This document shows positions 1 to 10,129 of a DNA stretch of 64,000 nucleotides, in pieces. The notes beneath the pieces are model-generated. The model saw only the letters and a list, made by a program, of their open reading frames with translations, did no database searches and had not been told where the DNA came from. The stretch is from assembly GCF_003668045.3 (NCBI RefSeq), contig NW_023276806.1, forward strand, positions 230,312,205 through 230,376,204. Direction: 5' to 3'. Position numbers and translations under genes: made by a program. This stretch comes from Cricetulus griseus. Its lineage: Eukaryota; Chordata; Mammalia; Rodentia; Cricetidae. The number at the start of each line of letters is the position of its first letter. The first letter of the stretch is position 1.

Positions 1-45
1 TCGCGTCCTCCCCTGTCGGGCTGCCCGGGGTCCGGGGCTGACCGC

Positions 46-70
46 GTCCGTCCGTCCGTCCGTCCGTCCG
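46..70 (+). repeat. (GTCC)n tetranucleotide before exon 2 acceptor
   Basis: About six GTCC units form most of the pyrimidine tract immediately before the exon 2 acceptor at 71-73, so the splice-site tract is itself a microsatellite. Confidence 0.85.
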
Positions 71-73
71 CAG

Positions 74-346
74 GGGATTCCGTGTTCCAGTTCAAGGGCC
101 TGTGCTACTACACCAACGGGACGCAGCGCATGCGGCTTGTGAACAGATACATCTACAACCGGGAGGAGTTCGTGCGCTTCGACAGCAACGTGGACGAGTT
201 CCGCGCGGTGACCGAGCTGGGGCGGTCGTGGGCCGAGGACTTCAACAGCCAGAAGGAGGTCCTGGAGCAGAAGCGGGCGGAGATGGAGACGGTTTGCAGA
301 CACAACTACGAGCAGACGGAAACCACCACCTCCCTGCGGCGGAGAG
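74..346 (+). CDS. H2-Ab1: Class II beta exon 2 (beta1 domain)
   Basis: The acceptor AG is at 72-73 and the donor GT at 347-348. The exon is 273 nt and starts with the last two bases of a Gly codon. It encodes the polymorphic beta1 half of the peptide groove. The disulphide cysteines (LCYY and VCRHNY) and the N-glycosylation site TNGT are present. Aligned by eye to DQ beta, residues 4-7 are missing at the N-terminus (DSVFQF follows the Gly). Position 57 is Trp, 60 is Asp and 61 is Phe in the stretch GRSWAEDFN. His81 and Asn82 are kept. The frame is open and the last base joins exon 3 to give Glu. Confidence 0.93.
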
Positions 347-3300
347 GTGAGCGCGGGGCGGGGCCGCGGAGGCGTGTCCGCGGGGGCGTGTCCGCGGGGG
401 CGTGTCCGCGGGGGCGTGTCCGCGGGGGCGAGACCAGGGGCGGGACCGGGGCGGGCCCGGGGACCCCGGGGACCCCGCAGCCAGAGTCCCCGCCGGAGCA
501 GCCGCCACAGCCATTGTGGGCCCCGCACACACAGCCCTCCCCGGAGTCTCTCTCCTTCCTCACCTTTGCCCTTTGACCTACGCCCTGGGCGGCCCACGCT
601 GCCCTCTGACCCCGGCTCTGCTGCAAGTCCCGCAGCCGGGAAAGGATTCAGTGCCGGGGAGCTAAGCGGGGAGAGGCCACTCAGGGCCTTCTAAGGATGT
701 GTTTTAACTTTTGGCGACTTTGAGGCCGAGGTAGTCTTGGGCAGATGTTTCCTGCCTGGCTCTTTGCAGCCCCGAGGCTGCCTTTCCTGAGGGGAGGACG
801 GCTGCACTTTACCTGCCCCCTACCGCCCCCCCCAAAGCAGTCTCTTTCTTTCTCTTCCTTCCTTCCTCCCTCCCTTTCTTTCTTTTTTCTTTCTTCCCCC
901 TCCCCCCTTTCTTTTTGGTGTTTCAAGACAGAGTTTCTCTATGTAGTCCTGGCTGTCCTGGAACTCGCTCTGTAGATTAGGCTGGTCTCCAACTCACTAA
1001 GATCCTCCTGCCTTTGCTGAATGCTGGGATTAAAGGCACACGACACCATGCTCTGCTAACTAGCAGTTTCTTTAAGGGATCCTAGCTCTATTTCATGAGG
1101 ACCGGCCACATCCTGGAGGAGGCCTTTGCTATGTGTGGTACTTTAGCTCCTCTCAGAGGACACTGCTGGGATCGCCTCTGAAGCTTTCACTGAAGCCAGT
1201 CAGGAATCCCATAGACATTGCCTTCCTTGGCTCACTTCCACTCCCTGACAGACACTCCGAGAGCCCCTTAGATGTGATGTCAATTAAAGGGGCTTGTTAG
1301 GCCTCATGTTCAGATTTTATGTCATACATTACAACTATATGAACAGTTAACTCAAGGCTGCTTATGTTCTCCTCTCTTGCTTCCTGGGTGACCTTGTTAT
1401 TCAACTGAAACAGTCAGTTGTTTGGTCCCATTGGCAGTTACTTCCTCACCTCAAGGGAACGCAGTGGTGGCGACAGGGAAAGAAAACGGGGGAGGAGGAA
1501 ATGAGAGAACATAGTGTGTCCTCAATTCACGAAACACACTAAGTACATACGCTGTTTTCACCCTGAAGGGGTAAGCGAGCGAGCAGGCTTCTGGCGTAGC
1601 TGACACAAAGTTGGGAAAGATGTCTGTGGGATTGTGCGTGACAGTCTGAGTGGATGAAGGAGGTGATGTTGTACTTGAGTTTTTTTTGCAGCTTTTTTCT
1701 TAAAAATTGTAAACTTGAAATCACAATCATTTTTTCTTTTGTCTTAATACATTTCATGCTATATAAGAGCAGGGTGACTCACTCTTACTTTTCTAGTGAC
1801 CGTTAAGTTTATATTTGTGGAGTTAGTCTTCATTCAATATTGAAGTCCAGGCCCAGACATTCCCACCTGTCTCTTCCCCCGGAGTCTTCACATGGCCCCC
1901 CATCTCACTCACCTCTCCCTGTCCACGTGACCCCCTCACCTCACTGTCTTTTCTCCTCTGTTCCCCTAGAGCAGCCCAAAGTGGCCGTCTACCTGACTAA
2001 GACAGAGGCCCTCAACCACCACAACCTGCTGGTCTGCTCGGTGACAGATTTCTACCCAGCCCGGATCAAAGTGCGCTGGTTCCGGAATGGCCAGGAGGAG
2101 ACGGTGGGGGTCGTGTCCACGAAGGTTATTCAGAACGGGGACTGGACCTACCAGGTCCTGGTCATGCTGGAGATGACCCCTCAGCGGGGAGACGTCTACA
2201 CCTGCCATGTGGAGCACCCCAGCCTGCAGAGCCCGGTCTCTGTGGAGTGGAGTAAGGGGAACTTTTATTTCACTATGGGCCCCACATGACACAGGATTTT
2301 AGTAATTATCCCATCCCTCCTATGCCACCAACCCCATCATTGTCCTGTGCAGTCTGGTTCCACTAGAGTAAGGATATCAAGAGAACCCTGACCTAATTGA
2401 CTTTCCAAATACTACATACACCGGGCCCTGGAACCCATCCCTAACACCCAGAGGAATTGGCAATGATAGCTGTTAACTACATATTTTGTCCTAAGATTAT
2501 AGACATGTCTGTGAGGTGAAAATGTCCACTTATCCCCTCCCACTCACTGCTGTGTTCTGCTCACCCCTGCTCATTCTCCTCATCACTGTGTTCAATCTCC
2601 TAGCTCTTCCTTGCCGTGGTTAAAGTCAGAGTAGAGAACTGGGTCCTCCCAGCCCCTCCACATTTTACAACTCAAGCTGGACTTTAGGTCTCAGTCAGGG
2701 TGTGTGGGGACAAAGCTGGCACTCAGGCTCTCTCTGCTCCCCAGGCGCACAGTCCGAGTCTGCCCAGAGCAAGATGCTGAGCGGCATCGGGGGCTTCGTG
2801 CTGGGGCTGATCTTCCTCGGGCTGGGGCTGTTCATCCGTCACAGGAGCCAGAAGGGTGAGGACTCTGGGGAAACTGGGGTGGTGGGGGCTGTGCTGGGGG
2901 GAGGAGCTGGGCTGGGGAGGAGCTGGGCTGAGGGGAGGAGCTGGGCTGGGGAGGAGCTGGGCTGGGGAGGAGCTGGGCTGGGGGAGGAGCTGGTTTGGGG
3001 GGAGCTGGGCTGAGGGGAGGAGCTGGGCTGGGGAGCTGGGCTGAGGGAGGAGCTGGTCTGGGGAGCTGAGGAGCTGGGCTGGGGAGGAGCTGGGCTGAGG
3101 GGAGGAGCTGGGCTGAGGGGAGGAGCTGGGCTGGGAGGAGGAGCTGGGCTGAGGGAGGAGCTCTGGGGAGGAGCTGGGCTGAGGAGCTGGGCTGAGGGAG
3201 GAGCTGGAGGAGCTGGCTGGGGGGGAGCTGGGCTGAGGGGAGGAGCTGGGCTGAGGGGAGGAGGGTCTGGGAGGAGCTGAGGAGCTGGGCTGGAGGAGGA

Positions 3301-4460
3301 GCTGGGCTGAGGAGCTGGAGGAGCTGGGCTGAGGGAGGAGCTGGGCTGAGGGAGGAGCTGGGCTGGGAGGAGCTGGGCTGGGAGGAGCTGAGGAGGAGCT
3401 GGGCTGAGGGGAGGAGCTGGGCTGGGGAGGAGCTGGGCTGAGGGGAGGAGCTGGTCTGGGGGAGGAGCTGGGCTGGGGGGGAGCTGGGCTGAGGGGAGGA
3501 GCTGGTCTGGGGGAGGAGCTGGTCTGGGGGAGGAGCTGGTTTGGGGGTGGGAGGACCCAGGAGACCCCATGGGGGACACCGGAATCTGACTTTGCTGGTT
3601 GTGTGACTGCCACAGAGCCATGGTGGAGCCCATCCTGGGACTCCACCATTGTCCACCACTGTCCACCACTGCCTCCTTTCCCCTGAGAGAGCTTGGGCCT
3701 TGCTTTCCCTCCTTCTGGTGGGAGCTTCATCCATTTCGGGGGTGCTCAGGGTCTCAGTGAACACAGGATGAGAGAATAACTTCAGCTAAGCCTCAGGTCC
3801 TGTTGCCCCTTGGGCCTTGTGAGAGACCCCTGTTTTCTGACAAGACCTTTCTCTGTGACTTCCTTTTGTAGGACCTCGTGGGCCTCCTCCAGCAGGTAAT
3901 AAATACTTCAGCCCTTATCTGGGGGGTGGTGCAGGGGTGTGGGTGTGAGGGAGGGCCTGAGGTGGTGTAGCTGACATAGTCGGTTCACAGTCTGTCTGCT
4001 GTGGGGTTGAGAGTGTCACAGCTGGTGTCACAGTCTGTGTCTGCAGGAAGCTCCAGAGGTTGTCCCCAAGCAGGACTTCACCACCATCACTTGGGTGGTG
4101 CCTTGGGTTTAGACACTAAGGTGTAGCCTTCTCTGTGCCCCACACTGGACACTGTGACATTGATGGTGGCCTGAAGAGGCTGGCAGTCCTGCAGAAGAGA
4201 CTAATGAATCCCTCCAACTTACCAAAAAGATCGATGCTTCATATTCCCTGGGGGTGGTGGCTTCTCTTCCACCCCACACACATTTGTGTCCTGTGACGCT
4301 GTGTGTCCCTTTAGCTGCTTTTTACCTTTGCACAGGTGATGGGGAAGGTGGTGGCGTGGCCTGGTCTAACTCTGTGGGATCCAGAAGAAGAGTCAGGCAT
4401 CTCCAGGGTTCCTTTTGTGACCACTCCCTCTCTCTGTCTCCCACAGGGCTCCTACAGTGA
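74..4460 (+). CDS. H2-Ab1: MHC class II beta chain, DQB/I-A beta type (gene span, 5' partial)
   Basis: This is the beta subunit of an I-A/DQ class II heterodimer, a type I membrane glycoprotein that presents endosomal peptides to CD4 T cells. Five exons lie in the window at 74-346, 1970-2251, 2745-2855, 3872-3895 and 4447-4460. All introns are phase 1 with GT/AG borders, and the joined frame has no stop. Exon 1 (leader) and the promoter lie before the window. The closest families I recognise are rat RT1-Bb and mouse H2-Ab1: QFKGLCYYTNGTQR in beta1, NGQEETVG in beta2, the SKMLSGIGG membrane start and the tail GPRGPPPAGLLQ. The last two exclude DR/E, DP and DO beta. It converges on the alpha partner at 30.9-45.7 kb. 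Oddities are a beta1 N-terminus four codons short and changed groove residues. The symbol is that of the mouse orthologue. Confidence 0.93.
366..431 (+). repeat. 14-bp GC-rich tandem repeat in intron 2
   Basis: Four to five copies of a 14-bp unit close to GCGGGGGCGTGTCC begin about 20 bp after the exon 2 donor. The repeat is CpG-dense. Confidence 0.85.
835..912 (+). repeat. Pyrimidine-rich simple repeat
   Basis: A C/T-only tract (TCTTTCT, CCTTCC and similar) in intron 2, next to the A-rich tail side of an antisense B1. Confidence 0.7.
913..1060 (-). mobile_element. B1 SINE, antisense, intron 2
   Basis: Read on the minus strand it shows the B1 blocks: a TTTAATCCCAGC-like head, AGGCAG-like centre, CAGCCTGG-like block and CACAGAG-like tail. 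It is diverged. Confidence 0.8.
1061..1960. other. Rest of class II beta intron 2
   Basis: Unique-looking intron sequence with no repeat or gene I can support. A T-rich stretch lies near 1680-1745. Pyrimidine-rich sequence precedes the exon 3 acceptor. Confidence 0.5.
1970..2251 (+). CDS. H2-Ab1: Class II beta exon 3 (beta2 immunoglobulin-like domain)
   Basis: The acceptor AG is at 1968-1969 and the donor GT at 2252-2253. The 282-nt length is the family standard. It encodes the membrane-proximal C1-set Ig domain, with cysteines in LVCSVTDFYP and YTCHVEHPS, and the CD4-contact loop region around NGQEETVG. Conservation against mouse I-A beta is high by eye. Phase 1 at both ends. Confidence 0.96.
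2745..2855 (+). CDS. H2-Ab1: Class II beta exon 4 (connecting peptide, transmembrane helix)
   Basis: The acceptor AG is at 2743-2744 and the donor GT at 2856-2857; length is 111 nt. It encodes the connecting peptide AQSESAQSK, a Gly-rich transmembrane helix that begins MLSGIGGFVLG and carries the GxxxG-like spacing used in class II alpha-beta packing, then the basic stop-transfer FIRHRSQKG. A G-rich minisatellite begins within about 20 bp of the donor. Confidence 0.95.
2872..3548 (+). repeat. G-rich minisatellite in class II beta intron 4
   Basis: About 675 bp of imperfect tandem units near GGAGGAGCTGGGCTGGG or GGAGGAGCTGGGCTGAG, roughly 14-20 bp with many internal indels. The sense strand is strongly G-rich. 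It starts just after the exon 4 donor. Long Pro/Ser/Leu-rich frames on the minus strand are products of this repeat, not genes. Confidence 0.93.
3549..3870. other. End of class II beta intron 4
   Basis: Unique-looking sequence between the minisatellite and exon 5. A short CCACCATTGTCCACCACTG direct repeat lies near 3640-3670. Nothing else seen. Confidence 0.4.
3872..3895 (+). CDS. H2-Ab1: Class II beta exon 5 (cytoplasmic tail micro-exon)
   Basis: A 24-nt micro-exon flanked by TTTTGTAG and GGTAAT. It encodes the tail segment PRGPPPA, as in mouse I-A beta. It is too short for ORF detection and was found from exon phase and tail identity. Confidence 0.9.
4447..4460 (+). CDS. H2-Ab1: Class II beta exon 6, coding end
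   Basis: After the acceptor CCACAG the frame reads Gly-Leu-Leu-Gln-stop, with TGA at 4458-4460. This is the usual I-A beta C-terminus and closes the frame in phase with exon 5. Confidence 0.92.
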
Positions 4461-4795
4461 TTCACGAGAGTGTTTGATGAAGTTGGCTGTTGCACTGTAA
4501 GACCTGCCTGTCCCTGCCTTGAGTTCCTGTCTGTGCCAGCCTGCCTGTCCCTCTCTGATTCAGAGTCTAGCATGGTGCCAGTGTACTTAGCAGCTCAGCT
4601 CTTGTGATCCTCAATGCCCCAAGGCTCTCTGTCTTTGGCTCTGCTCCTGGGCTGATTCCAGAGACAGTCTGTGTACTGCAGCACAGTCTATTCAGACCCC
4701 AGGCCTTCTGTTTCCACTGCCCCACACAGGCTGCTGAAGAGATACACTGAAAACATTTGCCTCTTTTTCATAATTAAACATGATTCTGAATTATA
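4461..4795 (+). other. H2-Ab1: Class II beta 3' UTR and poly(A) signal
   Basis: The non-coding remainder of exon 6. An ATTAAA poly(A) signal lies at 4773-4778, so cleavage is expected about 15-25 bp later. The exact end is inferred. Confidence 0.7.
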
Positions 4796-5524
4796 TACAT
4801 CCTGAGTCTCTTTAACTGGGCAGAGGTGAGTGAGGTGACCCAGCCAAAGTGCCTGGAAGTAGAGGTCTCTGGTCCAAAGAGGATCTGAAGCATCTGGGCT
4901 CCATGTGGGGTGGGTTGGGAGAGGAGACAGGAACCTGCTGTGTCATCTTCACGGCTCGTACTTTTGCTGTTCAGTGTCCTGTTCTCACACCACCACAGCC
5001 TCTCTCAGATTGGTGAGGACAGTGCAACTAAACACTTAGGATTGTTGGGGACAGATGCCATGACCTCTCATTGCTGGTGTTTCAAATGTGTCCTGTGAAG
5101 TCACATTGATTTAAGCTCACTTACATTTTTTAAAGATTACTGTCAATAATATAAGTAATTTTTGTGGTTGCAAATGATAAAAATCTAACTTAATCTTATT
5201 TTGTTGATGTTGTAAGGAAACTAGGATTCACTTCAGAAGTGACTGGGTACATATAGTTGATGACAGTCATCTCCCCTCAGCTGTCACCTCCATCTATTCT
5301 CTCCTCTGCATCTCCTTGTCTGTGTGTATGTCTGTATGGTGTGCTCTCTCTGTCTTTGTCTCTTACTCTTTGTGTCTGTTTCAATGCACTGAGCCTTCTC
5401 TCTCCATTTTTCTCTGTATACACCTTTGTTGTTTGTTTTTTTCTGTGTTTCTTTTACATCTCTGTGTTCTATATTTCTCCTATTACTGTTAATCCCACCA
5501 AATGAGAATAAAGATCATTACCCA
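4796..5524. other. Intergenic, no gene seen
   Basis: AT-rich and pyrimidine-rich DNA after the class II beta poly(A) site. I see no conserved coding frame. Confidence 0.4.
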
Positions 5525-5528
5525 AATT

Positions 5529-5722
5529 CTTTTTTTAAAAGATTTTATTTATTTATTATTATGAATACAACATCCTGCCTCCATGTGTGCCTGCAGGCCA
5601 GAACAGGGCACCAGATCTCATTACGGATGGCTGTGAGCCACCATGTGGTTGCTGGGAATTGAACTCAGGACCTCTGGAAGAGCAGTCAGTGTTCTTAACC
5701 TCTGAGCCATCTCTCCAGCCCC
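5529..5722 (-). mobile_element. B2 SINE, antisense
   Basis: The minus strand reads GGGGCTGGAGAGATGGCTCA at its 5' end, then the A/B-box region, GTGAGCCACCATG in complement and an A/T-rich 3' tail. It appears complete. Confidence 0.93.
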
Positions 5723-7289
5723 CATTACCCAAATTCTTTAAGTTGAATTAAGCGAGCTTTATCTTCTGTTAAACAGGGCTGTCTCCCTAAATTGGGATTG
5801 GAAAGAACACAGGATGAGGTGGGGTTTATATAGAGCCCCCAAACTGCAAGGCTAGGGGGTTTTCAAGAGTTGGTGGATTTTCAGAGGAATTATGTATGAA
5901 ATTGGCAGAAAATCTCAAAATTATTTAGCAGAACATCTTATCAGGTTGGAGGTTAGGGTATAGGGTGTAGACAATGTCTAATTCCAGAAAATGGGTCAAG
6001 ACACAGTCAAATCCAAGTTCAACAGAAAACAGGAATGAACTTATTTTAACCTTGTAACAAGATAATGTGTAATCTTAAGATGGGGTCAGGCTGGTCCATC
6101 ATTACCTCTCTGTGTATTTCTGACTCTGTTGTATGTCTTCCAATGTTTTGACAATTTTAGGAAAATCCTTACTGACAAATCCTGGGAAACAAATGCAGTG
6201 TTGAAAAACATCATGTCCACAAGGATGTGAGCAGCAGACACTGTGTTCATCCCTCTTATCAGGAAAGTGAATCTCCAGGGGCTCAGCATGGAGGTTGTTA
6301 CATCAACAGTGTGGGGCACCTGGATCTCCAGATTCCCTCAGGGTGGGCTTAGGGGCAGTTTGATTTTGGAAGGTTGTGACAGTTTATGATCGTCGATTGG
6401 AGACCCATCTCTGGGCATATTTGTGAAGACTTTCTAGATTAGACTGAGGTGGGAAAGCCCACCTCAGATAGGACGAGGTCCCAGACAGGGGAAAAAGAAA
6501 CAAACAAAAAGCAAAACAAAGCAAAAGCAGAGGGGATTGGTCATTCACCTCTCTCTGTGTCACAGTGGAATCACTGTGACCTCTCATCCTGCCACCAGGC
6601 CTCCCCCAGCATAATGAGGTGTTCTTCATTGAACTGTAAGTCAAAGCAAACTCCTGACTCCTGTTACTCCTTGGGTTTCTGCAGAGCAATAAGAAAGATA
6701 ACTAATGTGAAACCTAACAGAACGAGTAGCCCAGCCATCTGTGGCTCTTGGTCCCCTCACTGGAAACAGCATCTCACATGGATGCTGTCATTGCACAGGC
6801 ATGTGATGTCATCGCTGAGCTGAAATTCTCAGGAATTGAAGCCTCTATCAACTGTTAACATTGTGACCTCTCCATCTATCTGGTTACCAGGGAAGTCACC
6901 ACACATTGTGGCTCCTTTGATGTGGATTCAGCCTTGACAGCTGGAGCACATTCAGATTTTCTTTTCGCTAACACAGGTGGGCCTATCGCTGAGAACATGG
7001 AAGACTGTGTCTCATAGGAACATACCTCATTCACACACTTTGTCTAGAGGGTGTTAGTAGGATTCTCATCCTCTGGACCAGGTCAGAATGGGGAGTAGCC
7101 CTTTGTATCTTCTGACATCCAGGCTGCAATGCAGGTCATCAGTCAGGGACACTATTGGTGTACAGACTGCATTTGGGGCTCTGCTCCCCGAGGCTGTAGT
7201 CTGAGTTTTTCCAGAACAAGATGCTCACATATGCATGCACACATGCACAAACCACCATGAGGGCTCTGAAAAACTAAGTTAGGATCCCT
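5723..7289. other. Intergenic, no gene seen
   Basis: No recognisable gene or repeat family. A purine-rich AAACAAAAAGCAAAACAAAG tract lies near 6496-6530. The open frames here show no family resemblance. Confidence 0.4.
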
Positions 7290-7337
7290 ACCAGAGCAGC
7301 CAGTGCTCTTAACCAGTGGGCATCTCTCCAGTCACCA
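7290..7337 (-). mobile_element. B2 SINE fragment, antisense
   Basis: Only the 5' B2 end remains (CTCTTAACCAGTGGGCATC, then CTCCAG on the plus strand). Confidence 0.6.
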
Positions 7338-7849
7338 GTTAGAAGTTTTATCTTCATCCTCAGTGAACCTTGCTGCTTTCATTACAGAGCACAGTGGGTA
7401 CTGTCCTCTTTTCCAAATTCATCAAAAGGACCACTTTCCACTTGGGGAATGGAAACAATTTGTGCTGGCTTTCCCACAGAGCCTGCAGTTTCTGTAGAGA
7501 GAGCATTACTTTTGATCTTGCTAAGGAAGGAATCAAGGCTGGGATTAATCAGAGTTTAGGGAGACATTGAGGTATGCTGTAGCAGAAATCTAGCAGAATC
7601 ACTGAATTAGGGTAAACATTAGGACTGGAGGTAAAGTATGATCAAGTATGTATGTGATACTCCAGGAAGTTGGCAGGAACATGAGAAATATCCCATCTCA
7701 TGAGCAGCAATGCATGCAGTTATTATTGTGTTTGTTAAAAGGAAATGGAGTGAAAGTAAAGGAAAGAAGTTTACAGAGCTTTTGGTACTAGTTAAATATC
7801 ATTGCTATTGGTTTCAGGCAACTCCTTGTGTTTGATTAAAATTGACAGA

Positions 7850-7990
7850 ACCAGGCTCACGCCTTTAATCCCAGCACTCGGGAGGCAGAGGCAGGTGGAT
7901 CTCTATGAGTTTGACGCCAGCCTGGTCTCCAGAGCCAGTGCCAGGACAGGCTCCAAAGCTACACAGAGAAACCCTGTTTTGAAAAAAATG
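7850..7990 (+). mobile_element. B1 SINE, cricetid-type
   Basis: Contains CACGCCTTTAATCCCAGCAC, GAGGCAGAGGCAGG and the variant tail CAGTGCCAGGACAGGCTCC before an A-rich tail. The extreme 5' end is missing. Confidence 0.93.
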
Positions 7991-9187
7991 CAAAAACCAA
8001 AAAAAAAAACCCAAACAAAAACAACAATAACAAAAAACTTGATGGTATGGAGGCAAGTGTTGAGAGCTTTGAGGAGAGATCAAAGAGAAGGGAACCTATA
8101 CTGATAAAGATTTGGTCTTTATGTAATTCAATTTCAAATGCTCTGGAGCCCTTGCACTGAAAGCTTGCTTTGATGTAGAACGGAGACCTAAAAAGGAGGA
8201 CATTTGGACTAGAAATTGTCAGTCAGCTGAGGAAAATGTTTTTTCACACACACAAAAAATAAGAATATCAATTCAGATAAAGAAAAAAAAAGTGAGGAAA
8301 GCCAAGACACTGGAAGATGACTCTCTTTTGCCTCCTTTAGATGAAACAGACTTAAAAATGAAAAAGGTTAAAATACTAACTGCACATTTACATGAATTAT
8401 AGATATAAATACAACAACTCCTAAGACAAAAATCAAAACAACCAAAACCAAAAAACTTCCTGGCAGAGAAATGGGAAGAAAGGAAAAATTAGAGAAAAAA
8501 AGCTTCTTCCTGGTAGGAAGAGAGGAAGGAGAAAGGCTCTTTCTGATAAAAAAAGTAATTCATGTCAGCTGGAACCTAGAGCTCCCTGGCTACACTCTGC
8601 CTGTCAGCTTTCACCAAGAGCTCACCAACGCAGAGCTGCAGCATTTGAATTCCCAAGAATGATGGGTGGGCCACCGTTCCATTGCTGCTGCTTGAGCTAA
8701 CACACCTAGCCCAGAACTTAGAATTTTCTTATTTGTTTGCTTTATTTTTGCTCAACTGTTCTTGTTTTTATCTATTAGCTGGAACAACTCAACGTTAAAT
8801 GTTCCTTCATGGAAGAAAAATTAAAACAAGCCCAACTTCTAGTACAGAAATAATCACAACCAGGGTATAAAGTACTGAGCCAATGCTGTTTAAATTTCTA
8901 GAGGTATTAGTCATTCATCATATGGGGGAGGAGGTTCTCTTCTCTTGATCATCTAACTAATAATTAAATAAATGCTTAATTTTCATAGTAAGTGAACTAA
9001 AAGAGCAAAATTTGTAATTTTGAACTTCATCATTGTGTACCCTCTTATCTCTCATTACTGAGAATTACTGCTCTTTAAGTTACTATCTAAAAATTCTTGG
9101 TTAAATTCAATAAAAATGTAACACCTGAAACAGAGTGGGTTGTTAGCTTATTAAATAATGTGGCTGCTAAGGCTGTAGCTCATAGAA
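7991..9187. other. AT-rich intergenic DNA
   Basis: A- and T-rich sequence with no recognisable gene. It could include decayed 5' parts of ERV A, but I cannot identify gag or an LTR in it. Confidence 0.4.
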
Positions 9188-9189
9188 AT

Positions 9190-9366
9190 GGCCAGCGTTG
9201 GTGGTGCATGCCTTTAATCCCAGCACTTGGGAGGCAGAGGCGGGCGGATCTCTGTGAGTTCCAGGCCAGCCTGGTCTACAGAGCAAGTGCCAGGATAGGC
9301 TCCAAAGCTACACACAGAAACCAAAAAAAACAAAAAAAAAAAAAAAAAACCCAAAACAAAAACAAA
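9190..9366 (+). mobile_element. B1 SINE with A-tail interrupted by a solo LTR
   Basis: A full B1 (TTTAATCCCAGCACTTGGGA, then the tail CAAGTGCCAGGATAGGCTCC) followed by an A/C-rich tail. The tail resumes after 9941 as (ACA)n and A-runs, so the LTR at 9367-9941 landed inside it. Confidence 0.88.
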
Positions 9367-9941
9367 TGTTAGACCCCCGAAAACTCAAGTATCCGGGGTC
9401 TCAGGCCAGGTTCGCGGTCACCCCAATCACCAGGCGGATTCGAGAGCTTGCTGCAAACTGCACGAGGCTTTATTGTAATTTAACGAGCTAACCCTATGTT
9501 AGCTCGGGTCTTTCAACCACCCACCATGGCGGACAGCTAGAAAAGACGGCTCCTAGGGCTCCCAAAAGATCTTATAGGGCAGCGTAAGGGGAGTGTCTAG
9601 GGGTACGCACAGGCTCACGATTGGTGTGCTTCCAGGCTTGGAGGGCTTGCCCTGTGTTGATTGGTCAACTGGTTGTTATGGCCCATAGGCCCTCCCAGGG
9701 TGGTTGCTATGCTCTCTACGTCATTGTCGTGCGCTTGTCCGTAAAGCACACCCAGGGTCGTAAAGCATAGCGCCACCAGCTAACTTCTGATTGGTTCCTT
9801 GCCACGAGGCAGGCATCTGACCTCTAAGTGACTAAGGTTCCTTGTCACGAGACAGGCATCTGACCTCTACGTGACCAAGGCAGGTTTATGGCAAGCACAT
9901 GTTCGGCTGTTATGGCTGCCAAAAGGAAGCTGGTTCCTTCA
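9367..9941 (-). mobile_element. Solo LTR, about 575 bp, antisense
   Basis: Read on the minus strand it has LTR anatomy: a TG start, a repeated GACCTCTACGTGAC-like enhancer motif, CCAAT boxes, a CCTATAAGATC TATA-like box, an AATAAA signal and a GC-rich U5 ending near GGGGGTCTAACA. No internal retroviral sequence adjoins it. The layout resembles gammaretroviral LTRs. The target duplication cannot be resolved in the A/C-rich B1 tail. Confidence 0.78.
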
Positions 9942-10129
9942 CAACAACAACAACAAAAAAATAAAAATAAAAGAAATGAAGTCTTACTGATAAAAGGCCT
10001 AAACAAATGTTAATTGCATACTTGGCTTTTGAGACTGCCACTACAAAATGTACTGCCCAGTAACGAGACAGGGAAGGAATTGATTATACATTGCCAGAAG
10101 CCCAACTGCTCTGTATTTAAAATGGTTGA

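Noticed and set aside
2723..3764. Three overlapping Pro/Ser/Leu-rich frames of 276-335 codons on the minus strand
   Set aside because: Products of the G-rich minisatellite in intron 4 of the beta gene; they run across exon 4 antisense and have no family resemblance.
9190..9941. Assigning a definite target-site duplication to the solo LTR
   Set aside because: Flanks are A/C-rich B1 tail, so short matches (ACAA) are not informative.
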